A stretch of 64,000 bases of DNA from Albibacillus kandeliae (GTDB lineage: Bacteria > Pseudomonadota > Alphaproteobacteria > Rhodobacterales > Rhodobacteraceae), in assembly GCF_003116585.1 (NCBI RefSeq), contig NZ_QEHM01000003.1, positions 110,916-174,915 of the forward strand, written 5' to 3'. The notes beneath the pieces were generated by a model. The model was not told the origin of the DNA, did no database searches, and saw only the letters and a list, made by a program, of their open reading frames with translations. The position numbers and the translations under genes are program-made. Below are positions 27,217-36,697 of this stretch, one piece after another; within the stretch, counting starts at the first letter, position 1; each line of letters starts with the position of its first letter.

Positions 27217-27906
27217 ATGTCCTTCGACCGCAAGATCAAGATCGCCCCGTCCATCCTCGCCGCCGATTTCGCCAACTTCGGCGCGGAATGCGAGGCCATC
27301 GAGGCGCAGGGCGCCGACTGGGTGCATGTCGACGTGATGGACGGGCATTTCGTGCCGAACATCACCTTCGGCCCGGCCATGTGCGCGGCGATCCGGCCGC
27401 ATATCAAGGGCGTGATGGACGTCCACCTGATGATCGCGCCGGTCGATCCCTACATCGACGCCTTCGCGCAGGCGGGCGCCGACGTGATCTCCGCCCACGT
27501 CGAGGCAGGGCCGCACATCCACCGCACGCTTCAGGCGATCCGCGCGGCGGGCGCCAAGGCGGGCGTGGCGCTGAACCCGGGCACCCCGGCCTCGGCGGTC
27601 GAGCACCTGCTGGACCTGACCGACCTGATCTGCGTGATGACGGTGAACCCCGGCTTCGGCGGGCAGAAGTTCATCGACATGTCGTCCAAGATCAGGGAAC
27701 TGCGGGCGATGATCGGCGATCGTCCGGTGCATATCGAGATCGATGGCGGCGTCGATCCCAAGACCGCGCCGCTGGTGGCGCAGGCCGGGGCCGATGTGCT
27801 GGTGGCCGGTTCCGCCGTGTTCAAGGGCGGATCGGTGAAGGACCCCGCGCCCTATGGCGAGAACATCCGCGCCATCCGCGCGGCGGCCGAGGGCGTCTAC
27901 GCCTGA
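27217..27906 (+). CDS. rpe: Ribulose-phosphate 3-epimerase
   Basis: Interconverts ribulose-5-phosphate and xylulose-5-phosphate in the pentose phosphate and Calvin pathways. It has 229 residues, a TIM barrel. Signature segments are KIAPSILAADFANFG at about residues 6-20, WVHVDVMDGHFVPNITFG near 36-53 (catalytic Asp, metal His), DVHLMI, MTVNPGFGGQKF and IEIDGGV. ATG 27217 follows AGAGAGG. It is convergent with the acyl-CoA synthetase gene across a short GC hairpin. Confidence 0.96.
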   Translation: MSFDRKIKIAPSILAADFANFGAECEAIEAQGADWVHVDVMDGHFVPNITFGPAMCAAIRPHIKGVMDVHLMIAPVDPYIDAFAQAGADVISAHVEAGPHIHRTLQAIRAAGAKAGVALNPGTPASAVEHLLDLTDLICVMTVNPGFGGQKFIDMSSKIRELRAMIGDRPVHIEIDGGVDPKTAPLVAQAGADVLVAGSAVFKGGSVKDPAPYGENIRAIRAAAEGVYA

Positions 27907-27910
27907 AGCC

Positions 27911-27926
27911 CCGCCGCGCCCGGCGG
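27911..27926. terminator. Short GC hairpin between convergent rpe and ligase genes
   Basis: A 6-base stem CCGCCG / CGGCGG with a CGCC loop lies in the 25-base gap between two stop codons. It could serve either strand; there is no T-tract. Confidence 0.35.
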
Positions 27927-27931
27927 CGCGG

Positions 27932-29437
27932 TCAGAGCTGGTCCCTGAAGGCCTCCAGCAGGCGATGCTTGAGGATCTTCCCCGTCGGGGCGGCGGGCAG
28001 GTCCGTCGCCACGATGATCCTCGACGGGCGCTTGTAGCCCGCCAGCCGCTCGGCCGCGAAGGCGCGCAGGTCCGCGACCTCCGGCAGATCTCCGGGCGCG
28101 GCCTGGACGAAGGCCAGCACTTCCTCGTCCCCGTCGACCCGCCGCCCGATCACCGCGCATTGGATCACCTGCGGGTGGTCGTTCAGCGCAGCCTCGACTT
28201 CGGGCGGGTAGACGTTGAAACCGCCGTGGATGATCAGCTCCTTCGACCGGCCCACGATGTGCAGGCGGCCCTCGGCGTCGATCTTGCCGAGGTCACCGGT
28301 GCGCAGCCAGCCCTCGGCGTCCAGCACGGCGGCGGTCGCTTCGGGGTTGCGATAGTAGCCCTTCATGATGTTGGGGCCCCAGGCCAGCACCTCGCCGACA
28401 CCGTCGCCCCCGCCCGGCACCGTCTCGTCGATGCGCAGGCCGGTGCCCGGCAGCGCCGGACCGCAGGACACGTCGGGGTCGCCCAGCGTGCTGTGGGTCA
28501 GGGTCGCGCCCGCCGTGGTCTCGGTCATGCCATAACCGTTCTGCAGTGCGACGCCGTAGAAGGCCTCTGCCCTGCGCTTCCATGCCGGGTCCAGCGGCGC
28601 GGCGCCGGAGGAGACATAGCGCAGCCGGTTCTCCGGCAGGCGGTCGTGCCCCTGCTCCTTGGCATACTGCATCAACAGCGCATGCATCTGGGGCACGCCC
28701 GAGAACAGCGTGACCCCGGAGATCAGCGCCTCGTAAAGGCGGGCGGCGGAGAAGCGCGCCTCGAAATGGATCGGGGCACCGGCCACGGTGGCGGCGGTGG
28801 TGATCGAGGTCAGGCCGAAGACATGGGTGATCGGCAGCACGCCGTAGATCAGGTCTTCGGCAACCATGTTGCGCTGTGCCGCCGAGCTCTGCCCGCCGAA
28901 GCGCAGGTTGCCGTGGGTCAGCATCACGCCCTTGGGATCGCCCGTCGTGCCTGTGGTGTAGAGCAGCACGGCCACGTCCGGCAGGTCGTCCGGGTTGCTG
29001 TCGAAGGGCGTCACCAGATGCATCTCGCCGAAGGCACCGCTGATCGGCTGGCCACCCAGACGCTCGGCATGGGTCAGGGCGTCACGCGAGGCGCCGGTGG
29101 TGAACAGGATCGCCGCGGGGCGGGCATGGGCGATGATGCGGTCGATCTCGGAGGGCGACTGCCGCGCGTTGGCGGGCGAGACGATGGCGCCCATCCGCGA
29201 GCAGGCGAAGAGCGCCGCCATGGCGGCGGCGCAGTTCTCGGAGAGCAGGAGCACCCGGTCGCCCGCGCGGACACCCGCCTCCTCCAGCCGGGCGCGCACT
29301 GCCTCGCAGGCGGCGTCGAGCGCGCTGTAGGTCCAGCGGACGCCGGTCGAGTCCGAAACCGCCGGGGCGTCGCCCCGGTCGGCGACGCGGGCGTCGAGGA
29401 AAGCGTGCCAGCGGCCCGTGTCCACCGCGCCGCTCAC
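27932..29437 (-). CDS. AMP-forming acyl-CoA synthetase
   Basis: Activates a carboxylic acid to its CoA thioester with ATP (ANL superfamily), 501 residues. The phosphate-binding loop LLYTTGTTGDPKGVMLTH is mid N-domain, the adenine motif NGYGMTET follows, and the hinge motif GWLRTGDLGKID leads to the C-terminal subdomain with GGFNVYPPEVE and the catalytic Lys region ending TGKILKHRL. The start is GTG 29437, overlapping the stop of the upstream gene by four bases (GTGA). It is the last gene of the beta-oxidation operon, in the role of PimA. Acid substrate unknown. Confidence 0.92.
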   Translation of the reverse strand: MSGAVDTGRWHAFLDARVADRGDAPAVSDSTGVRWTYSALDAACEAVRARLEEAGVRAGDRVLLLSENCAAAMAALFACSRMGAIVSPANARQSPSEIDRIIAHARPAAILFTTGASRDALTHAERLGGQPISGAFGEMHLVTPFDSNPDDLPDVAVLLYTTGTTGDPKGVMLTHGNLRFGGQSSAAQRNMVAEDLIYGVLPITHVFGLTSITTAATVAGAPIHFEARFSAARLYEALISGVTLFSGVPQMHALLMQYAKEQGHDRLPENRLRYVSSGAAPLDPAWKRRAEAFYGVALQNGYGMTETTAGATLTHSTLGDPDVSCGPALPGTGLRIDETVPGGGDGVGEVLAWGPNIMKGYYRNPEATAAVLDAEGWLRTGDLGKIDAEGRLHIVGRSKELIIHGGFNVYPPEVEAALNDHPQVIQCAVIGRRVDGDEEVLAFVQAAPGDLPEVADLRAFAAERLAGYKRPSRIIVATDLPAAPTGKILKHRLLEAFRDQL

Positions 29438-30210
29438 TTGGTGAAGTCCGGTTTCCGTTTCTCGAGGAAGGCGGCGATGCCTTCCGCCGCCTCCGCCCCG
29501 CCCTGCGCCGCGGCCATGGCGTCGCGCTCGCGGTCGAGCTGGGCGGCCTCGGTCGCCTCGTAGGCCCCGGCCACCATCTGACGGGTGACGCCGAGCGCCT
29601 CGCGCGGGCCCTTTGCCAGCGCGTCGGCCAGCGCCATCGCCTCGGCATCGGCGGTGCCTGCGGGAACCGCCGCGGTGATGGCGCCCAGGGCGGCCATCCG
29701 GGCCGCACTGACCGGGCGGGCCAGCAGGCACATTTCCATCGCCAGCGCACGCGGCAGCAGGCGCGAGAGGGCCGAGGTCAGCCCGCCATCGGGCACCAGA
29801 CCCGCCTTTACGTAGGAGGCGGTGAAGTTTGCGCCCTCGTCGGCAACGATGAAGTCACAGGCCAGCGCCAGCGAGGCCCCGGCCCCGGCGGCACCGCCTT
29901 CGACGGCGGCGATCACCGGTACCTTGCAGCCCCGGATCGCGCGGATCATGTCATGCAGCATGTCGACCTTCTCGCGCCGCTCCATCTCGGGCAGGTCCCG
30001 CCGCGAGATCAGCACGTTCAGATCGCCCCCGGCGCAGAAGAAGCCGCCCTCGGCGGTGATGATCACCGCGCGGATACGGGGCTCGGCGGCCTGCGCCATC
30101 GCCGCCATGACGGTTTCGTAGAATTCCGGCGTCAGCGCGCCCCGGCGGGACGCGTTCATGTTCACCACGACAAGGCGGTCGCCCTTGTCCTCCACCCGGG
30201 CCAATGCCAT
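29434..30210 (-). CDS. Enoyl-CoA hydratase/isomerase family protein, isomerase-like
   Basis: Crotonase-fold enzyme of 258 residues. The oxyanion-hole segment FFCAGGDLNV is present. The two hydratase glutamates are missing: the usual GGGCE position reads GAGAS and the PEI..G position reads SYVKAG. An Asp follows in AGLVPDGGL, the arrangement of PaaG and Delta3,Delta2-enoyl-CoA isomerases, where Asp is the base. Isomerisation of an unsaturated acyl-CoA is therefore more likely than hydration. It is coupled to the ligase gene by a 4-base overlap. Confidence 0.88.
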   Translation of the reverse strand: MALARVEDKGDRLVVVNMNASRRGALTPEFYETVMAAMAQAAEPRIRAVIITAEGGFFCAGGDLNVLISRRDLPEMERREKVDMLHDMIRAIRGCKVPVIAAVEGGAAGAGASLALACDFIVADEGANFTASYVKAGLVPDGGLTSALSRLLPRALAMEMCLLARPVSAARMAALGAITAAVPAGTADAEAMALADALAKGPREALGVTRQMVAGAYEATEAAQLDRERDAMAAAQGGAEAAEGIAAFLEKRKPDFTK

Positions 30211-30224
30211 GCGCCCCTCCTCCT

Positions 30225-30656
30225 TCAGCCTTTCTGAGGCACCGGCCGGTAGACCCCGGTGCTGGTCGCGACGAGATCGCCCTCGCCGTCGTAGAGCTCG
30301 CCCTCGATGAAGAGCGTGCGTCGGCCGCCGCCCGTCACCCGCCCGATCGCCATCACCCGGCCGGGCTTGGCCGAGGCGAGGAACTGGGTGGTGAAGGAAA
30401 GCGACATCATCTGCGGCATCGTCTCGCGGTCCATGTGGAGCGCGCCGGTGTAGCCGCAGGCACTGTCGAGCATCATCGCCTGGATCCCGCCGTGCAGGAC
30501 GCCGTGGCGGTTGGAATGCTGCGGTCCCACGTCGAGGCTGAGCCGCGCCCGCCCGTCCGGCTGGCCCACGTCCGTGGTCCAGCCGATCAGGCGTTGGGCG
30601 CCGGTCTCGCCGTGGATGAGACCGGCCTCGTCGATCTCAGGCCGCGCTGAGCTCAA
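30225..30656 (-). CDS. PaaI-family acyl-CoA thioesterase
   Basis: Hotdog-fold thioesterase, about 143 residues. The family motif is HGVLHGGIQAMMLDSACG near residues 50-67, containing the HGG and catalytic Asp positions. The frame is open to a TTG at 30689 without a ribosome site; a second TTG at 30656 has GGAG seven bases upstream and is chosen. Either way the start lies inside the 3' end of the acyl-CoA dehydrogenase gene, implying coupled translation. It may clear stalled CoA esters from the pathway. Confidence 0.82.
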   Translation of the reverse strand: MSSARPEIDEAGLIHGETGAQRLIGWTTDVGQPDGRARLSLDVGPQHSNRHGVLHGGIQAMMLDSACGYTGALHMDRETMPQMMSLSFTTQFLASAKPGRVMAIGRVTGGGRRTLFIEGELYDGEGDLVATSTGVYRPVPQKG

Positions 30657-31770
30657 TGAACCGCTCCAGGTGATAGTCGGTATCGCCAAAGCGGTGATCC
30701 GTCATCACGATGCGCTTGGCGATATGGGCGAGTTCATACTCCTTGGTCATGGCGATCCCGCCATGCATCTGGATCGACTCCTCGGCCACCAGCCGGCCGA
30801 CGCGGCCGATCAGGTTGCGGGTCGAGGCGATCTGGCGGTCACGTTCGGCTGCGTCCACCTCGAGATGGCCCGCTGCGTTGATGACGGCGGAGGTCGCCTG
30901 TTCCATCTCGATCAGCAGGTCGGAGTAACGGTGCGCCAGCGCCTGGAAGGTACCGATGGGGCGGCCGAACTGCTTGCGGGTCGTCAGGTACTCGCGGGTC
31001 AGCTCGACGGCGGAGTGCATCGCGCCCAGCGCCTCGGCGGCCAGAGCCACGTTGGCCTTTGCGATCACGTCCATCAGCGGGGCAAAGCCCTTGCCTGCCT
31101 CACCCAGACGGGCAGAGGCCGGAACCTTGACGCCATCCAGCGTGACTTCGGCCGCGCGGCCACCGGCCAGCATCGGGTAGCCACGCATGGTCAACCCGGC
31201 CGCGTCCTTCTCGACGAGGAACAGCGAGATGCCATCCTTGTCTGCCGCCGATCCGCTCTCTCGGGCCGAGACGATCAGGTGATCTGCCGCTTCGGCATTC
31301 ACCACCACGGCCTTGCGGCCGTTCAGGACGATATCGCCGCCATCGGCCTTGGCCGTGGTCTCGACACGGCTGAGGTCAAAGCGCGAGGCCGGTTCGCCAT
31401 GCGCCAGCGCAAGGTGCAGACCGCCGCCGATGACCTCTTCCACCAGCGCCTTCTGGTCGTCCGAGCCGATCGCGGCCAGCAGGCCGCCGCCGAGAATGGC
31501 GGTATCCAGGAACGGTTCGACCACGCCCGCGCGGCCCAGTTCCTCGAACACGGTCGAGATGTCGAAGCCCTTGCCGCCGAAGCCGCCGTCTTCCTCGGTG
31601 AACAGCGCGCCGATCACGCCCAGCTCGGCCAGTTGGGCCCAGACCTCGGCGCTCATGCCTGCGTCGCTGTCGATGATCTTGTTGCGCGACGCGGTGTCGT
31701 ACTTGTCGGACAGGTAGCGCCGCAGGGTGTCCTGCAGCATCTGCCGTTCTTCAGTCAGGTCGAAGTTCAC
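30637..31770 (-). CDS. Acyl-CoA dehydrogenase, PimD-like small subunit
   Basis: FAD-dependent acyl-CoA dehydrogenase-fold protein of 377 residues, opening MNFDLTEERQMLQDTLRRYLSD, which resembles PimD of the pimeloyl-CoA dehydrogenase pair. TTRKQFGRPIGTFQALAHRYSDL and the C-terminal EESIQMHGGIAMTKEYE are the helical and FAD-contact segments. The start is GTG 31770 with GGGAGG seven bases upstream. It lies three bases after the partner dehydrogenase gene, so an alpha2beta2 heteromer is likely. Electrons would go to ETF. Confidence 0.9.
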   Translation of the reverse strand: MNFDLTEERQMLQDTLRRYLSDKYDTASRNKIIDSDAGMSAEVWAQLAELGVIGALFTEEDGGFGGKGFDISTVFEELGRAGVVEPFLDTAILGGGLLAAIGSDDQKALVEEVIGGGLHLALAHGEPASRFDLSRVETTAKADGGDIVLNGRKAVVVNAEAADHLIVSARESGSAADKDGISLFLVEKDAAGLTMRGYPMLAGGRAAEVTLDGVKVPASARLGEAGKGFAPLMDVIAKANVALAAEALGAMHSAVELTREYLTTRKQFGRPIGTFQALAHRYSDLLIEMEQATSAVINAAGHLEVDAAERDRQIASTRNLIGRVGRLVAEESIQMHGGIAMTKEYELAHIAKRIVMTDHRFGDTDYHLERFIELSAA

Positions 31771-31773
31771 GCC

Positions 31774-32964
31774 TCAGCCTCCCATCTTTACCTTGGCGAT
31801 GATCCCACGCTGGATCTCGTTGGAGCCGCCGAAGATCGACAGTTTCCGGTTGTTGAAATAGGCCGCCGAAACCGGCGCCGCGTAGTCGGGCCCGATCGGG
31901 TCGTTGTCGCCTTCGACAGATTCCGACGGGAACGGCATCGCGTAGGGGCCGACCGCGCGACGGGCGAGGTCGTTCAGTTCCTGCCGGATGATGGTGCCCT
32001 TGACCTTGAGCATCGAGCTCTCGACGCCCGGCGCCTGACCGGCGGCGGCCTTGGAGATGATGCGCATGTTCGAGGTCGCCATCGCCATCAGGTCGATTTC
32101 CACCTGCGCAAGGCGCGCGGCGAAATAGGGGTTCTCGATCAGCGGCTTGCCGTTGGCGCTCTCGGCGCGGGCGATCCGCTTGACCGACTCGAGCCCCGCC
32201 TGGCTGTAACCGACGCCCGCGATGTTGGTGCGCTCGTGGGTCAGCAGGTACTTGGCATAGGTCCAGCCCTTGTTCTCCTCGCCGACGAGGTTCTCGACCG
32301 GAACCTTGACGTTGTCGAAGAACACCTCGTTCACCTCGTGCACGCCATCCAGAAGGATGATCGGACGCACTTCGATGCCGGGGGTGTTCATGTCGATCAA
32401 GAGGAACGAGATGCCTTCCTGCTGCTTGACCTCGGTATCGGTCCGCACCAGGCAGAAGATCATGTTCGCGTACTGGCCCAGCGTGGTCCAGGTCTTCTGC
32501 CCGTTGACGATATAGTGGTCGCCCTCGCGCACGGCGCGGGTTTTCAGCGAGGCGAGGTCAGACCCGGCGCCCGGCTCGGAGTAGCCCTGGCACCACCAGT
32601 CGTCGCCGTTTAGGATGCGCGGCAGGTAGTAGTCCTGCTGCTCCTTCGATCCGAACTTCTGCAGCACGGGCGCCAGCATCGACAGGCCGAACGGCACGAT
32701 GCGCGGCGAACCGGCGCGAGCCGTCTCTTCCTCGAAGATATGCTTTTGCACGGCGTTCCACTCGGCGCCGCCGAATTCCTTCGGCCAGTTGGGCGCAAGC
32801 CATCCCTTCTCGTTCAGGATGGCGTGCCAGCGCTCCATGTCGTCCTTGCTCAGGTGCTTGCGCGCCTTGACCTTGGCGGACAGCTCCTTGGGCAGCTTCT
32901 CCTTCAGGAACTCCCGCACTTCCTCGCGGAAGGCGACTTCCTCGGCGGTGTAGTTCAGATCCAT
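31774..32964 (-). CDS. Acyl-CoA dehydrogenase, PimC-like large subunit
   Basis: A 396-residue acyl-CoA dehydrogenase. Family landmarks are WCQGYSEPGAGSDLASLKTRA (FAD/substrate loop) near residues 122-142, GQKTWTTLGQYANMIF and the C-terminal SIFGGSNEIQRGIIAK. Similar to PimC and to the FadE subunits of heteromeric dehydrogenases that handle bulky or dicarboxylic acyl-CoAs. It precedes the small subunit gene at 3 bases and follows the FadB-like gene. Confidence 0.91.
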   Translation of the reverse strand: MDLNYTAEEVAFREEVREFLKEKLPKELSAKVKARKHLSKDDMERWHAILNEKGWLAPNWPKEFGGAEWNAVQKHIFEEETARAGSPRIVPFGLSMLAPVLQKFGSKEQQDYYLPRILNGDDWWCQGYSEPGAGSDLASLKTRAVREGDHYIVNGQKTWTTLGQYANMIFCLVRTDTEVKQQEGISFLLIDMNTPGIEVRPIILLDGVHEVNEVFFDNVKVPVENLVGEENKGWTYAKYLLTHERTNIAGVGYSQAGLESVKRIARAESANGKPLIENPYFAARLAQVEIDLMAMATSNMRIISKAAAGQAPGVESSMLKVKGTIIRQELNDLARRAVGPYAMPFPSESVEGDNDPIGPDYAAPVSAAYFNNRKLSIFGGSNEIQRGIIAKVKMGG

Positions 32965-33004
32965 CAGCTCACTCCGGTAATGGTTCTCATGGCGGTGGCC
33001 CTCC

Positions 33005-35098
33005 TCAGCCGGCCGCCTGGTTCAGATCGTCGAAGGTCTTGCCTTCGGCCACGAGGTCTTCCAGCAGCTTCGCGGGCTGCCAGAAGAAATCATCCTCCTT
33101 GGCATAGGTCTTGATGTCTTCCAGCAGGCCCGGCAGGCCCTGCAGGTCGGCCCACTTCATCGGGCCGCCGTAGTAGCGCGGGAAGCCGTAGCCGAAGAGG
33201 AAGACCATATCGATGTCGAGCGGACGCCGCGCGATGCCCTCTTCCAGCACCTTGGCGCCCTCGTTCACCATCGCTGCCATGTAGCGGCGCACGATTTCCT
33301 CGTCCGAGAACGCGCGCGGGGTGATCCCCTTCTCGGCCCGCTCCGCCTCAATCAGTTCCATGACCTCGGGGTTCGGCACGCCGGCGCGCTTGCCGGCCTC
33401 GTAGATGTAGTAGCCCTTGCCGGTCTTCTGACCGAAGTTGCCGGCCTCGCACATCTTGTCCGGGTAGATCGAGATCCGCTCGCGCGGGTCACGGCTGCCT
33501 GCCAGCCGCTTGCGCGTGGCCCAGCCGATGTCGAGCCCGGCGAGGTCGCCCACGGCATAGGGGCCCATGGCGAAACCGAAATCGGTCAGCGCCTTGTCGA
33601 TCTGATAGGGGCTCGCCCCGTCCAGCACCATGTGGTCGGCGGCGGTGCGGTAGGTCTTGAGGATGCGGTTGCCGATGAAGCCGTCGCAGACCCCGGCACG
33701 GACCGAGATCTTGCCCAGCTTCTTGCCCAGCGCAAACCCGGTCGCCACCACGTCGATGGCGGTCTTGTCGGCCACCACGACCTCGAGCAGCTTCATCACA
33801 TGCGCGGGCGAGAAGAAGTGCAGCCCGATCACGTCCTCGGGGCGCGAGGTGGATGCAGCGATCTCGTCCACGTCCAGGTAGGAGGTGTTCGACGCCAGGA
33901 TCGCGCCCTTCTTGCAGACCTCATCCAGCTTGCCGAAGACGGTCTTCTTGACGCCCATCTCCTCGAAAACAGCCTCGACCACGAGGTCGACGTCCGACAG
34001 CGCGGCATAGTCGGTCGACACCGTCAGTGCCTTCTGGGTCATGTCCTCGAACTTGGCCTGGCTGATCTTGCCCCGCTTCAGCGCACCCGAGAGGTTGCCC
34101 TCGATCCGGCCCTGCGCGGCGGCCGCGGCTTCCGGCGTCATCTCCAGCAACACCACCGGCAGACCGGCCAGCAGTGCCGAGGTCGCGATGCCCGCACCCA
34201 TGGTGCCGCCCCCGATCACGCCGATGGAGTTCAGCGGACGCGGCTCGACACCCTTCAGCTCGGGCAGCTTGCTGACCTGCCGCTCGGAGAAGAAGGCATG
34301 GATCAGACCCTGGCGCTGGTCGGTGCCCATCAGTTCCATGAACAGCTCGCGCTCGTACTTCAGGCCCTCGGCAAAGGGCTTCTCGACCGAGCCCTGCACC
34401 GCGCGCACGGCGGTCGCCGGGGAGATCTGACCGCGGCCCCGCTTCAGTACGGACTCGTAGACCGCGTCGAAGTCGATCGGCGCCGGAGCCGGCAGCTCGC
34501 TGACCACGCGGCGCGGCGCGCCGCTGTCGAGCAGTTCCTGCACGTAGGCCAGACCGATCTCGCGCGGCTCGCCCTCTTCCAGCTTGTCGATGACCCCGAG
34601 GTCCAGCGCCTCCTTCGCCTTCACGTGGCGGCCGGTGGTGATGATGTCCAGCGCGGCATCCAACCCGGTCAGGCGCGGCAGACGCTGGGTGCCCCCGGCG
34701 CCGGGCAGCACGCCCAGCAGCACCTCGGGCAGGCCCACCTTGGCCGACGGCACGGCGATCCGGTAATGGGTCGACATCGCGACCTCGAGCCCGCCACCAA
34801 GCGCAGTGCCGTGGATCGACGAGACCACCAGCAGCGGAGACGACTCGATGCGATTGCAGACCTCGGTCAGGTGCGGCTGGCGCGGCGGCTTGCCGAATTC
34901 GCGGATATCCGCCCCGGCGAAGTAGGTGCTGCCGTCGCCGTAGATCAGCACGGCGCGCACGCCCTCGTCCTTCTCGGCCCGCTCGATGCCCTCGACCAGC
35001 CCGACCCGAACGTCATAGCCAAGCGCGTTCACCGGCGGGTTCTGCGCCTTGAGAACGGCGATATCGCCAACGCGTTCGTAAGAAATGGCCTCTGGCAT
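33005..35098 (-). CDS. Bifunctional enoyl-CoA hydratase / 3-hydroxyacyl-CoA dehydrogenase (FadB/PimF-like)
   Basis: Two consecutive beta-oxidation steps on one 697-residue chain. Residues about 1-190 are a crotonase domain with both catalytic Glu (GGGLEVAM and [18 protein letters not shown]). From about residue 295 ([17 protein letters not shown]) the NAD-binding 3-hydroxyacyl-CoA dehydrogenase begins, followed by two C-terminal dimerisation repeats. The order matches FadB and PimF. ATG 35098 lies after GGAGAG; an upstream extension lacks homology. It is the first gene of the six-gene operon. Confidence 0.93.
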   Translation of the reverse strand: MPEAISYERVGDIAVLKAQNPPVNALGYDVRVGLVEGIERAEKDEGVRAVLIYGDGSTYFAGADIREFGKPPRQPHLTEVCNRIESSPLLVVSSIHGTALGGGLEVAMSTHYRIAVPSAKVGLPEVLLGVLPGAGGTQRLPRLTGLDAALDIITTGRHVKAKEALDLGVIDKLEEGEPREIGLAYVQELLDSGAPRRVVSELPAPAPIDFDAVYESVLKRGRGQISPATAVRAVQGSVEKPFAEGLKYERELFMELMGTDQRQGLIHAFFSERQVSKLPELKGVEPRPLNSIGVIGGGTMGAGIATSALLAGLPVVLLEMTPEAAAAAQGRIEGNLSGALKRGKISQAKFEDMTQKALTVSTDYAALSDVDLVVEAVFEEMGVKKTVFGKLDEVCKKGAILASNTSYLDVDEIAASTSRPEDVIGLHFFSPAHVMKLLEVVVADKTAIDVVATGFALGKKLGKISVRAGVCDGFIGNRILKTYRTAADHMVLDGASPYQIDKALTDFGFAMGPYAVGDLAGLDIGWATRKRLAGSRDPRERISIYPDKMCEAGNFGQKTGKGYYIYEAGKRAGVPNPEVMELIEAERAEKGITPRAFSDEEIVRRYMAAMVNEGAKVLEEGIARRPLDIDMVFLFGYGFPRYYGGPMKWADLQGLPGLLEDIKTYAKEDDFFWQPAKLLEDLVAEGKTFDDLNQAAG

Positions 35099-35388
35099 CG
35101 GTCTCTCCTCTCCAGTCGGCGCGCGCGGGCCGACCGGCCGCAGCGACACCACATAAGCCCGTCGCGCGACGGGCGATTCCTTGTCCGGCCCCGGCGGTAA
35201 CCTCCGCGACACCGGCGCGCCAGACCCTAACGCCGCGCGCCGGGTTTGCAAGAACCCAACCGCACCCTCCATTCCGACGTGCGAAACTCTATTCCACAAA
35301 TCTCGGAGGGCGACAACAGGACAATCCTGCTACCTCGCGTCGCGGGCAGCCGGCGCGTTATGGAACGGGAAGGGGAAGGAGTGAGAGG

Positions 35389-36624
35389 TCAGCCCGGACG
35401 GCCCGGCGGCACGATCCCCGCGGCGACCCAGCCATCGAAGACCTCCAGCACCTTCTCGCTGAAGGCCGGGTCGTTGATATGCGCCGCCAGCCGGTGCAGG
35501 TCCACGTTGTCCGGGCACCCCTCCCCGATCTCGGCGCAGAAGGCCGCGAGCCCCTCGGCATCGTGCAGGTCCGCGCCCGGCCGGTCCCACTCGTTGCAGC
35601 CTCCCTCGGGCAGCACCAGCGCCGCCGGGGCGGTGGCAAGGGCCAGCTTGCCACAGATCGCGCGGGCGACCTCGCGGCGCTCTTCCGCCTCCAGCACAGC
35701 CGAGGTCAGGAGCCGGTTGTGGGCATGGGTGGGCCGCTCGGCCAGCCGCGCGGGCGCCGGTTTCCAGCCGATGAAGTCGACGAGGTCGTAACACCCCGGT
35801 GCCACGATCTGCGGGGTTCCAGAGCGGCCCGCGTTGGTCATCCGGTCCGCCCCGGCCGAGAGCCCGTCGAACAGATGGTTGGTGACCTCTTGCGGCGCGA
35901 AATCCATCACCGCGGCAAAGGCCCCCTCGGCGGCGAGCGACTCGAAGGCGCGCCCGCCCATGCCGGTGGCATGGAACACCGCGACCTCGTAACCGCGCGC
36001 CTCCAGCGCCGGTTTCAGGCTTACCATGTAGCGCAGCACGGTCTTGCCGAAGGAGGTCATGCCGATCAGCGGACGGTCGCGCTTCGGTGGCTCCACCGCC
36101 TTGGCCGCGCCCAGCACCGCGCCCGCCGCCTGGCTGAGCGAGGCCTTGCAGACCGAGTTGAGCCCGTAGAGCCCGCCGGCCCAGAGGATCATCTGGATAT
36201 CCGCCGCCAGCCGTTCCGGCGGCAGCAGCGGCGAAAAGGCGACCGTCGAGACCACGTATTTCGGCACCCCCACCGGCAGCGCCGCGCAGAGGTCGAGCGC
36301 CAGGTCGGTGCCCATGGTGCCGCCCAGCACGATGACGCCGTCGATCCGCCCCGCGCGGTAAAGCTCCAGCGCCTTGGCCGCCGCCCCCGCCGCCATGATC
36401 TGCATGGCGTGATTCTCGTCGCCCGAGTCGATGGCCGCCCGGATCGAGCTGCCCCCGGCTTCGGCCACCTCGTGCTTGCTCACGTCGGTCGGCTGCGAAG
36501 GGTCGCCCAGCACGCTCACGTCCATCGACAGCACGCCGCCGCCCTGCGCCCGGATCACCCCGGCGAGATAGCCCAGTTCGTCGTCCTTGGTGTCATAGGT
36601 TCCGGCAACCAGGATCGTCTTCAT
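35389..36624 (-). CDS. Tm-1-like ATP-binding protein (UPF0261)
   Basis: A 411-residue member of the UPF0261/Tm-1 family, soluble. The N terminus MKTILVAGTYDTKDDELGYLA is characteristic, as are VIVLGGTMGTDLAL near residues 98-111 and a C-terminal domain with LPEGGCNEWDRPGADLHD. Plant Tm-1 uses a similar N-terminal domain to bind ATP and block tobamovirus replication; bacterial function is unknown. It follows the aldehyde dehydrogenase gene by 73 bases on the same strand, so it is probably the last member of the tctCBA operon. Confidence 0.88.
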   Translation of the reverse strand: MKTILVAGTYDTKDDELGYLAGVIRAQGGGVLSMDVSVLGDPSQPTDVSKHEVAEAGGSSIRAAIDSGDENHAMQIMAAGAAAKALELYRAGRIDGVIVLGGTMGTDLALDLCAALPVGVPKYVVSTVAFSPLLPPERLAADIQMILWAGGLYGLNSVCKASLSQAAGAVLGAAKAVEPPKRDRPLIGMTSFGKTVLRYMVSLKPALEARGYEVAVFHATGMGGRAFESLAAEGAFAAVMDFAPQEVTNHLFDGLSAGADRMTNAGRSGTPQIVAPGCYDLVDFIGWKPAPARLAERPTHAHNRLLTSAVLEAEERREVARAICGKLALATAPAALVLPEGGCNEWDRPGADLHDAEGLAAFCAEIGEGCPDNVDLHRLAAHINDPAFSEKVLEVFDGWVAAGIVPPGRPG

Positions 36625-36655
36625 GCATCACTCCCCGTGGCGGCGCGCCGCCCTG

Positions 36656-36690
36656 CATCTTTTCTTCTCAAATACTCCCGCCGGAGGCGG
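36656..36690. repeat. Dispersed repeat copy plus GC hairpin between ALDH and Tm-1-like genes
   Basis: Bases 36656-36677 match the arm of the inverted repeat at 27051-27106 at 20 of 22 positions. They are followed by the hairpin CCGCC-GGA-GGCGG (36678-36690). On the transcribed minus strand the hairpin comes first and the GAGTATTTGAGAAG element second, as after the aldehyde dehydrogenase stop. Confidence 0.7.
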
Positions 36691-36697
36691 CCCGACC

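Noticed and set aside
30511-32613. A 700-codon plus-strand frame opposite the acyl-CoA dehydrogenase genes
   Set aside because: Shadow of two well-supported genes.
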